This document shows, one piece after another, positions 1 through 16,800 of a stretch of DNA of 64,000 bases. Source of the DNA: Kitasatospora gansuensis (GTDB lineage: Bacteria; Actinomycetota; Actinomycetes; Streptomycetales; Streptomycetaceae); NCBI RefSeq assembly GCF_014203705.1, contig NZ_JACHJR010000001.1, positions 1,798,001-1,862,000 on the forward strand, in the 5' to 3' direction. Each line of letters opens with the position of its first letter. The stretch's first letter is position 1. The notes under the pieces are model-generated. The model was given only the letters and a program-made list of their open reading frames with translations. It was not told the origin of the DNA and searched no databases. Both the position numbers and the translations under genes were made by a program.

Positions 1-4838
<4,838 letters not shown>

Positions 4839-4858
4839 GGTGTGGGGATACCTTTCGC

Positions 4859-7800
4859 TCAGTTCGAGTTGGCTGCGAGCGCGGCCCGCACCAGGTCGTC
4901 GATGGCCATGGTGGTGATGTCGGCCGCCGGGGCCGGGGCGGTGGCCTGAGGGGCCGTGGCCTGAGGGGCGGTCAGCTTCAGCAGCGCGTCCAGCAGGCCC
5001 GCCTCCCGGAGTGCGGCCAGCGGGAGTGCCCCGAGGGCCCGGCGGAACTCGCCTTCGTCCAGCTCCGACTGCGCCGATGCCTCGGGCTCGCTGTCCTCCA
5101 GGCCGGGCAGCAGCTCGGTGAGCAGGAACTCGGCCAGCGCACCCGGGTTCGGGTAGTCGAACATCAGCGTGGCCGGGAGCCGCAGGCCGGTCGCGGTCTG
5201 CAGGCGGTTGCGGAGCTCGATCGCGGCCAGCGAGTCGAGGCCCAGCTCGGTGAAGCCCCGGGTGACGTCGATCGCCGCCGGGTCGTCGTGGCGGACCGCC
5301 GCGACGTGGTTGCGCACCAGGTCGAGCAGGAACCGGTCCCGCTCCGCCCGGCCCAGACCGGCGAGCCGCTGCTCCAGCGAGAGCTGACCGGCCGGCTCGG
5401 CCTCCACCGCCACCGCCTTGGCCTTGGTGGTGCGGGCCGGGCGCCGGTTCTGACTGCGCACCAGCTCGCGGAAGAGCGGCGAGATCTCGTCCGCCACCGC
5501 CGCCAGCGCGGGCACGTCCAGCCGGATCGGCACCAGCACCGCCTCCTCGGTGAGCCCGAGCGCCTCGTCGAAGAGCGCGAGGCCCTCCTCGCCGGTCATC
5601 GCGGGCATCCCGAGCCGGTTCATCCGGTGCAGGTCGGCCTCGGTGACGCCGCCGCCCAGGCCCGTCTTCTGGGTCCAGAGACCGAAGGCCAGCGAGGTGC
5701 CGGGCAGGCCCAGCTCCCGGCGGTGGACGGCGAGGGCGTCGACGAAGCGGTTGGCCGCGCCGTAGTTCGCCTGCCCGGTGCCGACCAGCAGCCCGGCGCA
5801 GGAGGAGAACAGCACGAACGCCGTCAGGTCGAGGTCCTTGGTCAGCTCGTGCAGGTACCAGCCCGCCTCGAGCTTCGGCCGCAGCACGTTGTCCAGCTGC
5901 TCCGGAGTGAGCGAACCGACCAGGGCGTTGTCCATCACGCCCGCCGCGTGCACCACGCCGCGCAGCGGGTGGGCGTCCGGAATACCCGTCAGCAGGCCCG
6001 CCAGCGCCGCCCGGTCGGCGGCGTCGGCCGCCGCGACGGTGACCTCCGCGCCGGCCTCGGTCAGCTCGGCCGCCAGGGCCGCCGCCTCGGGCGAGGCGAG
6101 TCCGCGGCGGCTGGTCAGCAGCAGGTGCCTGACGCCGTGTTCGGCGACCAGGTGACGGGCCACCAGGGCGCCCAGTCCGCTGGTGCCACCGGTGATCAGC
6201 ACCGTGCCCTCGGAGTCCCACGGGGAGACCGGCGGGACGCCGCTCTCCGCCACCCCGGCGAGCCGGGGCACCCGGACGTCGACGCCGCGCACCGCCAACT
6301 CGGGCTCGCCCAGCGCGGCGAGCTGGACCGGCACGTTGCCGCTGTCCAGGTCCACCAGCAGGATCCGGCCCGGGTTCTCCTGTTGGGCGGCTCGCACCAG
6401 GCCCCAGACACCGGCCTGGGCGAGGTCGATCCGCTCGTCCTCCTCGACCGCGACCGCGCCCCGGGTGAGCACCATCAGGCGGGTGTCGGCGAACCGGTCC
6501 TCGGCCAGCCACTGCTGAAGGGTGCTCAGCACACCCTCCAGCGCGGCCCGCGCGTCGGCGGGCACCTCGCCGGCACCGGAGCGGACCGGCAGCAGGATGA
6601 GTTCGGGCTGCACGGTCCCGGCCGCGTCGGCGAGGGCCGTCAGGCTCTCGAACACCGGCAGGTCGAGGTCCAGCCCGGCCGCGTCACCGACGATCACCCG
6701 GCCGGCTGCGGTGGCGCTGCCCGCCGCACCGAGCGGCAGGTGGCTCCAGCCGATCCGGAACAGCGACTCGTGCTGCTTGAGCCCGGTGGAGGCGGCCGCA
6801 CCGGCGGCGATCCGGTCCGGCGTGATCGCCCGGACCACCAGCTGCTCGACGGTGGCCACCGGCAGGCCGGTGGAGTCGGCGAGTTCGAGCCGGACCGCGT
6901 CGGGGCCGGTCGAGTTGAGCTTCACCCGCATCCGGGCGGCGCCGCCGGCGTGCAGCGAGACGCCGGTCCAGGCGAACGGCAGGTGCGAGGAGCCGATGTC
7001 CTGCGGGCGGTAGCCGCCGAGGAAGTCGGTCGCACTCAACGCCGCGTCCAGCAGCGCCGGGTGGACCCGGAAGCCGGCTGCCTCCTCCCGGACGTCGTCC
7101 GGCAGGGCGACCTCGGCGAAGACGTCCTCGCCCCGGCGCCAGACCGCCTTGAGGCCCCGGAAGCGCGGGCCGTAGTAGTAGCCCTGGCTGGTCAGGTAGT
7201 CGTAGACGTCGCTGATGTCGACCTCCTCGGCGCCGGCCGGCGGCCAGGAGCCGTAGGTGACGTCGAAGGCGGCGGGCACCGTCGCGGTCGCCTCGGACGG
7301 GGCCAGGAAGCCCGACACGTGCCGGGTCCAGTCCACGTAGTCCGGCGCGTTCTCGAACCGGGAGTAGACCTCCAGCGTGCGCCGGTTCGAGGCGTCGGCC
7401 GCGCCGACCACCACCTGGACGGCGGTGCCGCCGGTCGCGGTGAGCGGCATGATCGCCTCGATGGTCAGCTCCTCGACCAGGTCGCAGCCGACCTCCTCGC
7501 CCGCCCGCAGTGCCAGTTCGACGTAGCCGGTGCCGGGCAGCAGCAGCGTGCCGAGCACGTTGTGGTCGGCCAGCCAGGGGTGGGTGTCCATCGCGAGCCG
7601 GCCGGTGAGCACCACGCCGCCGTCCACCGGGGAGACCACCACGGCGCTGAGCATCGGGTGCTCGGCGGGCGTCTGGCCGATCCCGGCGACGTCGCCGCCG
7701 GGCAGGGCCGGGACGTCCAGCCAGTAGTGCCGCTTCTCGAAGGCGTAGCTCGGCAGATCGACCCGCCGGGCACCGTGCCCGGCGAAGAACGCCGCCCAGT

Positions 7801-10800
7801 CCGGGCCGTTGCCCGCCACCTGGAGCTCGGCCAGCGCCGCGAGCAGCGCCTCGGGACCGGTCCGGTCCTTGCGGGCGGTGGCGGCCAGGACGAGGCCGTC
7901 GCCCGCGAGCGTCCCGCCGGCCAGCGCCGTCAGCACACCGTCCGGGCCGAGCTCGACGTACCGGGTGACGCCCTCGCGCTCCAGGAAGCCGATCCCGTCG
8001 GCGAACCTGACCGCCTCGCGGACGTGCCGCACCCAGTACTCGGCCGAGCCGAGCTGCTCCGAACTCGCCTCCGTACCCGTCAGGTTGGAGACCACCCGGA
8101 GCTCCGGGACGCCGTACGCGACACTCTCGGCGACCTGCCGGAACTCGTCGAGCATCGGCTCCATCAGCGGTGAGTGGAAGGCGTGCGAGACCCGCAGCCG
8201 GTTGGTCTTGCGGCCCTCGAAGCTGCCGATCACCGCCTCGACCTCGGCCTCGTCACCGGAGACCACCACCGACCGCGGCGCGTTCACCGCCGCGATGCTG
8301 ACCCGCTCGGTGAGCAGCGGGAGGATCTCCTCCTCGGTGGCCTGGATCGCCACCATCGCACCGCCCGAAGGCAGTTCCTGCATCAGCCGGCCGCGGGCCG
8401 CGACCAGCCGGGCCGCGTCCGGCAGCGAGAACACCCCGGCGACGTGCGCGGCCGCCAGCTCGCCGACCGAGTGGCCGACCAGCACATCCGGCAGCAGGCC
8501 CCAGGACTCGACCAGGCGGAACAGCGCGACCTCGTAGGCGAACAGCGAACTCTGGGTGTACACCGTCCGGTTGAGCAGTTCGGCGTCCTCGCCCCAGACC
8601 ACCTCGCCCAGCGGGCGGTCCAGGTGGCCGTCCAGCTCGGCCAGCGCCGCGTCGAAGGCGGCGGCGAACACCGGGAAGGCGGCGTGCAGTTCACGTCCCA
8701 TGCCGAGGCGCTGGGCGCCCTGGCCGGAGAACAGGAAGGCGGTCAGGCCGCCCGGTGCGGCGATGCCGGTGACGGCGGTGGGGTGTCCGCTCTGCTCGGC
8801 CAGCGCGGTGAGCGCCACGATCGCCGAGTCGCGGTCCCCGGCCAGCACCACGGCCCGGTGGTCCAGCTGGGCCCGGCCGGTGGCCAGCGAGAAGCCGACG
8901 TCGAGCAGGCTCAGCTCCTGGTCTCCGAGGATCCGGTCCAGCAGCTTCGCCGCCTGGGCGGGCAGGCTCTTCGCGCTCTTCGCGGAGAACAGCAGCGGCA
9001 CCAGCGGGAGCTCAGAATCATCTTGAGCGACCGTCAGCTCGGCGGGCACGGGAGCCTGCTCGATAATCAGGTGCGCGTTGGTCCCGCTCAGGCCGAAGGA
9101 CGAGACACCGGCCCGGCGCGGCCCGGTGATCTGCGGCCACTCCCTGGCCTCGGTCAGCAGGCGGACCTCGCCGGCCGTCCAGTCCACCTGCGGCGAGGGC
9201 TCGTCCACGTGCAGGGTGCGCGGCATCAGGCCGTTGCGGACCGCCATCGCCATCTTGATCACACCGCTGACACCGGCCGCCGCCTGGGCGTGGCCGATGT
9301 TGGACTTGATCGAACCGAGCCACAACGGCCGGTCCTCCGGCCGGTCCTGACCATACGTCGCGAGCAGCGCCTGCGCCTCGATCGGGTCGCCCAGCCGGGT
9401 GCCGGTGCCGTGACCCTCGACCAGGTCGATGTCGGCGGCGGAGAGGCCGGAGGCGTCCAGCGCCTTCTGGATCACCCGCTGCTGCGAGGGACCGTTGGGC
9501 GCGGTCAGCCCGTTCGAGGCACCGTCCTGGTTGATCGCGCTGCCCCGGATCACGGCGAGCACCGGGTGACCGTTGCGCTCCGCGTCGGAGAGCCGCTCGA
9601 CCAGCAGCAGCCCGATGCCCTCGGACCAGCCGGTGCCGTCGGCGGCGCCGGAGAACGCCTTGCAGCGGCCGTCGGCGGAGAGCCCGCGCTGCTGGCTGAA
9701 GTCGACGAACAGCTCCGGCGTCGGCATCACGGTGACACCGCCCGCGATCGCCATGGTGATCTCACCGGCCCGCAGTGCCTGGACCGCCATGTGCAGAGCA
9801 ACCAACGAGGACGAGCAGGCGGTGTCCACCGTGACGGCGGGCCCCTCCAGGCCGAGCGTGTAGGCGACCCGGCCGGAGGCGATGCTCGCCGCACTGCCGT
9901 TGCCGATGTAGCCGGTCAACTCCTCCGGCACGTACGGCAGTCGGGTGCCGTAGTCGTGGTACATCACCCCGGCGTACACACCGGTCTGGCTGCCGCGCAT
10001 CGACTGCGGGTCGATGCCCGCCAGCTCGAAGGCCTCCCAGGCGCCCTGGAGCAGCAAGCGCTGCTGCGGGTCCATCGCGAGGGCCTCGCGCGGCATGATG
10101 CCGAAGAACTCCGGGTCGAACTCGTTGGAGTCGTGCAGGAAGCCGCCGGTCCGGGCGTAGGTCTTGCCCGCCAGACCCGGCTCGGGGTCGTAGATGGACT
10201 CGATGTCCCAGCCACGGTCGGTCGGGAACTCCGAGACCGCGTCCACCCCGTCGACCACCAGGCGCCACAGGTCCTCGGCGGAGCGGACCCCGCCGGGGAA
10301 GCGGCAGCTGATCGAGACGATCGCGATCGGCTCGTCCGCGACGGCCTCGGCGGCCGGGCGGGCCACCGGGGCCTTGGGCGCGGTGCTGCCGGCCAGCTTG
10401 GTCTTCAGGAAGTCGGCCACCGCGCGGGAGGTCGGGAAGTCGAAGACCAGCGTGGCGGGCAGCCGGAGCCCGGTGGCCCCGCCGAGCGAGTTGCGCAGCT
10501 CGACGGCGGCCAGCGAGTCGAAGCCCAGGTCCTTGAAGGCCCGGTCGGCGCCGACCGCGTCGATCTCGGCGTGGCCGAGCACGGCGGCGACCTGGGTACG
10601 GACCAACTCCAGCAGGTGCCGGTCGCGTTGGGCCTCGGTCAGCCCGGCCAGCTTCCCGGCCAGCGCGTTGCCGTCGGCCTGCGCTCCGCCGGCCTGCGCC
10701 CGCTGCCGGGCCGGGCCGCCGGTGAGGCCGCGCAGCAGGGCCGGGATGCCCTCGCCGCGGGCCAGCACGCCGGTCCGGTCGATCCGGAGCGCCGCGAGCT

Positions 10801-13800
10801 GCGGGTGCTCGGTGCCGGTCGCCGCGTCGAAGGCCGCCAGGCCCTCGGTGGCGGTGAGGGCGGGCAGGCCGAGCCGGTTCATCCGGTCCAGGTCGGCGGC
10901 GGTGACGTCACCGAGGCCGGTGTTGACCGCCCACATGCCGAAGGCGAGCGCGGTGGCGGGCAGGCCCGCCTCCCTGCGGTGGGTGGCCAGCGCGTCCAGG
11001 AAGACGTTGGCGGCCGCGTAGTTGGCCTGCCCGGCGGCCAGTACCTGGCCACCGGCGGAGGAGAACAGGACGAAGGCGGTCAGATCCTGACTCTGCGTCA
11101 ACTCGTGCAGGTGCCAGGCGGCGTCGGCCTTCGGGCGGAGCACGTAGTCGAACTGATCCGGCGTCAGTGCCTCGATCAGCGCGTTGTCCATCACGCCCGC
11201 CGCGTGCACCACACCGGTCAGCGGGTGCTCGGCGGGGATGCCGGCCAGCACGGCGGCCAGCGCCGCCCGGTCGGAGACGTCGGCGGCGGCGATCGCCACC
11301 TCGGCGCCCAGCTCGGCCAGTTCAGTGCTGAGCTCGGCCGCACCGGGTGCGTCCGCGCCGCGCCGGCTGGTCAGCAGCAGGTGCCTGACGCCGTGTTCGG
11401 CGACCAGGTGACGGGCCACCAGCGCGCCCAGACCCGTGGTCCCGCCGGTGATCAGCACCGTGCCGGTGGAGTCCCAGACCGGCACGGCCGGCGCGGCGAT
11501 CGCCACCCGGGCCAGTCGGGGCACCAGGAGCTGTCCGGCCCGCAGTGCGGCCTCCGGCTCCCCCGCGGCGGCGGCCGCAGGGAGGGCCCGGTCGGACTCG
11601 GCGGAGCCGTCCAGGTCGAGCAGGGCGAACCGGCCCGGGTTCTCCTCGATGGCCGACCTGACCAGACCCCAGACCGGGGCCTGCGCCAGCTCGATCGCCT
11701 CGGACTCCCCTGCCACCACGGCCTGTTGGGTCACCAGGACCAGCCGCGAGCCGTCGAACCGCTCGTCGGCCAGCCAGCTCTGCACGGCCCCGAGCGCGTC
11801 GGCGACGGCCGCCCGGACTCCGGCCGGGACGTCGGCGGCGGCCGGCGCGGTGATCCGGTGCAGCACCACCGCCGGGACCTCGGCGTCGCTGCCCAGCAGC
11901 TCGGCCAAGGTCGGCACGGTGACGGAAGCGGCGACGAGCTCGCCGCGCTGCCAGTCGACCCGGTGCAGGATCTCGTTCAACTTGCCCTGACTCGCCGCCA
12001 GTTGCTCGGAGGAGACCGGACGGGAGACCAGCGACTCGACGGTGGCGACCAGTTGGCCGCTGGTGTCGGCGACACCGATGGCCGAGACCTCGGCGCCCCG
12101 GACCCGGCGGATGTGCACCCGGAGCGCGTTGGCGCCGGCCGCGTGCAGGGACACCCCGTTCCAGGAGAACGGGAGCAGCGTCTCGCCCTCGTCCCCGGCC
12201 GTACCGTCCAGCAGCAGGTCCACGTGCATCGCGGTGTCGAGGAGCGCCGGGTGAAGCCCGAAGCGGGCGGCCTCGGCGTGCGACTGAGCGGGGAGAGCGA
12301 CCTCGGCGAAGACGTCGTCACCACGGCGCCAGGCGGCCTTGAGGCCCTGGAAGACCGGGCCGTAGCCGTAGCCGCGGTCGGTCAGCCGCTCGTACGCGTT
12401 CTCCACGTCGATGACGGTGGCGCCCTGCGGCGGCCAGATCGTCAGCTCGAACTCGGGTGCCGTCGGCTCGGGCGCCAGCACACCGTTGGCGTGCCGGGTC
12501 CAGTCCTGGTCGGCGCCGCCCTCGGGGCGGGAGTAGACCGAGACGGACCGGGTGCCCGCCGCGTCGGCGGCACCGACCACCACCTGGAGAGCAACCGCCC
12601 CGCCGGGGGCCAGGATCAGCGGCGCCTCCAGGGTCAGTTCCTCCACCCGGCCGCAGTCCACCTGGTCCCCGGCCCGGACGGCCAGTTCGACGAAACCGGT
12701 ACCCGGCAGCAGGACGTTGCCCAGCACACCGTGGTCACCGATCCACGCCTGGGTGTCGATCGACAGCCTGCCGGTCAGCACCACACCACCGTTGTCCGGC
12801 GAGACCACCGCGGCGCTGAGCATCGGGTGGTCGACGGCCTCCAGGCCCGCCGAACCGAGGTCGCCGAAGCCGACCCCGACCAGGTCGATCCAGTACCGCT
12901 GACGCTGGAAGGCGTAGGTCGGCAGGTCGGTCCGGGCCTGTGCTCCCGGCAGCAGCGCCGTCCAGTCGACGGTGACACCCCGGGCGTGGGCGCGGGCCAG
13001 GCCGGTCAGCAGCTCACGCTCCTCGCCGCGCTCGCGGCGCAGGGTGGAGACGAAGAGGGCCTCGGAGTCCTCGCCGAGGTTGTCCGCGCCGGCGGCGGTG
13101 AGGACGGCGTCGGGGCCGATCTCCAGGTACGTGGTGACGCCGCGCGACTCCAACCGGCCGATGTTGTCGGCGAATCGGACCGCGTCGCGGACGTGACTCA
13201 CCCAGTACTCGGGGTCGGTGAAGCTACCGGACGCCACCACCGCGATCTTCGGCTCGGCGAAGGTCAACCCGCTGACCACGGTCCGGAATTCGTCCAGCAT
13301 CGGGTCCATCAGCGGCGAGTGGAACGCGTGCGAGACGCTCAGGCGCTTGGTGCGCTCGAAACCGGAGGCGATCTCCAGCACGGTGGCCTCGTCACCCGAG
13401 ATCACCACCGAGCGCGGGCCGTTGACGGCCGCGATGCTCACCCGGTCGGTGAGCAGCGGCAGGATCTCCGCCTCGGTCGCCTGGATCGCCACCATCGCGC
13501 CACCGGCCGGCAGTTCCTGCATCAGCCGACCACGAGCGGAGACCAGCTTGGCGGCGTCGGAGAGCGAGATCACCCCGGCCACGTGTGCGGCCGCAATCTC
13601 ACCGACGGAGTGCCCTGACACGAAGTCAGGCCGCACACCCCACGACTGCACCAGGCGGAACAGCGCCACCTCGACCGCGAACAACGCGGCCTGCGTGTTC
13701 ACCGTGCGATTCAGCTCGTCAGCGTCGTCACCCCAGATGACCTCCCGCAGCGACCCGTCCAGCTCCGCCAGCACCTCGTCGAAGGCCGCCGCGAACACCG

Positions 13801-16800
13801 GGAACGCAGCGTGCAGTTCACGCCCCATCCCGAGCCGCTGCGACCCCTGCCCCGTGAACAGGAAGGCGAGCTTGCCCTCCCGTACGAAGTCGGCGGCACC
13901 CGCCCCCTCCGCCAGCGCGTCCAGCGCCTCCGCGAGCTGGGCACGGTCCGCGCCGAGCGCCACCGCGCGGTGTTCGAGACCGGCCCGGCCGGTCACCAAC
14001 CCGAGGGCGGACGAGGCGAGTTCACCGTCCGCCAGGGTGTCGAGGTACGTCCGCAGCCCGGCCGCCTGCGCACGCAGCGCCGGGGCGGTCCGCCCGGAGA
14101 TGACCCACGGCACGAGCGTGGCGTCACCGACCGGAGCGGTCGGCTCCACCACGGCCGCCGGAACCTCCGGAGCCTGCTCGACGATCACGTGCGCGTTGGT
14201 GCCGCTGATGCCGAAGGACGAGACACCGGCCCGCCGCACCCGACCGGTCTCCGGCCAGGCCCGAGCCTCCGTCAGGAGCTCGACCGCACCGGCCTCCCAG
14301 TCGATCTTGTCGGACGGCTGCTCGGCGTGCAGCGTGCGCGGCAGCACGCCGTGCCGGATCGCCTCGATCATCTTGATGACGCCGCCGACCCCGGCCGCCG
14401 CCTGGGTGTGGCCCATGTTGGACTTGAGCGAGCCCAGCCAGAGCGGCTGCCCCTCCGGCCGGTCCTGGCCATACGTGGCGAGCAGCGCCTGCGCCTCGAT
14501 CGGGTCGCCCAGCGTCGTACCCGTGCCGTGGCCCTCGACCGCGTCGACGTCCGAGGTGGTCAGGCCGGCCGTGGCCAGCGCCTGCTGGATCACCCGCTGC
14601 TGCGAGGGACCGTTGGGCGCGGTCAGGCCGTTCGAGGCACCGTCGGAGTTGACCGCCGAGCCCCGGATCAGACCGAGCACCTGGTGGCCGTTGCGCTGGG
14701 CGTCGGAGAGCCGCTCCAGGAGCAGCATGCCGACGCCCTCGCCCCAGCCGGTGCCGTCGGCCCCGGCGCCGAAGGACTTGCACCGGCCGTCGGCGGCCAG
14801 GCCGCGCTGGCGGCTCATGTCGATGAAGGTGTCGGGGGTGGACATCACGGTCACACCACCGGCCAGCGCGAGCGAGCACTCGCCCTGGCGGAGCGCCTGG
14901 ATCGCCCAGTGCATCGCGACCAGCGAGGAGGAGCACGCGGTGTCGACGGAGACCGCCGGGCCCTCCAGGCCGAGGGTGTAGGCCACCCGTCCGGAGACCA
15001 CGCTCGCCAGGCTGCCGTTGCCGTGGTAGGCCGCGATCTCCTCGGGGAGCGGGCCCATCCGCAGGCCCCAGTCGTGGTACATCACGCCGGCGAAGACGCC
15101 GGTGTCGCTGCCGCGCAGCGCGTGCGGGTCGATGCCCGCCCGCTCCAGGGTCTCCCAGGAGACCTCGAGCAGCAGTCGCTGCTGCGGGTCCATCGCTTGG
15201 GCCTCGCGCGGGCTGATGCCGAAGAAGTCCGCGTCGAACTGTCCGGCGTCGTACAGGAAGGCGCCCTCGCGGCTGGAGCTCTTGCCGGGCTTCCCGGGCT
15301 CCGGGTCGTACAGGTCGGCGGGCCAGCCGCGGTCGGCGGGGAACCGGTCGATGACGTCCCGGCCCTCGTCCACCAGCTGCCACAGGCCCTCGGGCGAGGT
15401 GACCCCGCCCGGGTAGCGGCAGGCCATCGCGACGATCGCGATCGGGTCGTCGGCGCCGACGACACCGGCCACCCGCTCGCGGCGGGGGGCGGTGGCCGGG
15501 GTGCTGGTGACCTTGCTCGCGATGTGCTCGGCGAGGGCGCGCGGGTTCGGGTAGTCGAAGGTGAGGGTGGCGCTCAGCCGCAGGCCGGTGGCGGCGTTGA
15601 GGCGGTTGCGCAGTTCGACGGCGGCCAGCGAGTCGAAGCCGAGCTCGTTGAACGCCCTGGTGGCGCTGACCGATTCGGCGCTGTCGTGGCCGAGCACCGA
15701 GGCGGCGTGGGTGCGGACCAGGTCGAGCAGGGTCTCCACCCGCTCGCCCTCGGCCAGCCCGGCCAACTGCTGCACCAGCGGGGTCTCGTCGGCCGACCGG
15801 CCGGCTCCCGCCGCCGCGCGGCGCGGGACGCTGCGGACCAGGCCGCGCAGCAGCTGCGGGACTCCGTCCGCCCGGGCCTGGAGCGCCCGCAGGTCGATCC
15901 GGACCGGGATGACGGACGGTTCGGAGGTGCTCAGGGCGCGGTCGAACAGCGCCAGGTTCTCGTGCGGGAGCAGGCCCGCCATGCCGAGCCGACGGGCCCG
16001 CTGGAGCGCGGCCTCGTCCAGGTCGGCGCCCATGCCCGCGCCGCCCAGCCAGAGGCCCCAGGCCAGCGAGGTGACGGGCAGTCCGGCCGCCTTGCGCTGC
16101 GCCGCCAGCGCGTCCAGGAACAGGTTGGCGGCAGCGTAGTTGCCCTGCCCCGCGCCGTCCAGGGCGGTGGCGGTCGAGGAGTAGAGCACGAAGGCCCGGA
16201 GGTCCTGACCCTCGGTCAGCTGGTGCAGGTTCCAGGTGGCGTCCACCTTGGGGCGCATCACGTGGTCGACCCGGGCCGGGGTGAGCGAGCCGACCAGGCC
16301 GTCGTCGACCACACCGGCGGTGTGCACCACGGCGGTCAGCGGGTGTTCGGCGGGCACCTCGGCCAGGACGGCGGCCAGCGCCGCGCGGTCGGCGGCGTCC
16401 ACGGCGGCGATCGTCACCGTGGCGCCCTGCTCGGCCAGTTCGGCGCTCAGCTCGGCCGCACCGGGTGCGTCGGCGCCGCGCCGGCTGGTCAGCAGCAGGT
16501 GCCGGACGCCGTGCTCGGCGACCAGGTGGCGGGCCAGGTGGCCGCCCAGGCCGCCGGTACCGCCGGTGATCAGCACGGTGTCGGTGGCGTTCCACGGGGA
16601 GTCACCGGTCTCGGCCTCGGCCGGCAGCGCGGTCACCCGGGGCACCAGGAACTCGCCGTCCCGCAGCGCGAGTTCGGTCTCACCGGAGGCCAGCGCGGCG
16701 GTCAGCGCGCGCTCGGACTCGGCGCTGCCGTCCAGGTCGGCCAGGACGAAGCGGCCGGGGTTCTCGGCCTCGGCCGAGCGGACCAGGCCCCAGACCACCG

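Noticed and set aside
14124..16595. Minus-strand open frame of 823 codons inside the loading PKS gene
   Set aside because: It is a shifted-frame shadow of KR1 and KS2 with Arg/Pro-rich translation and no ribosome site.
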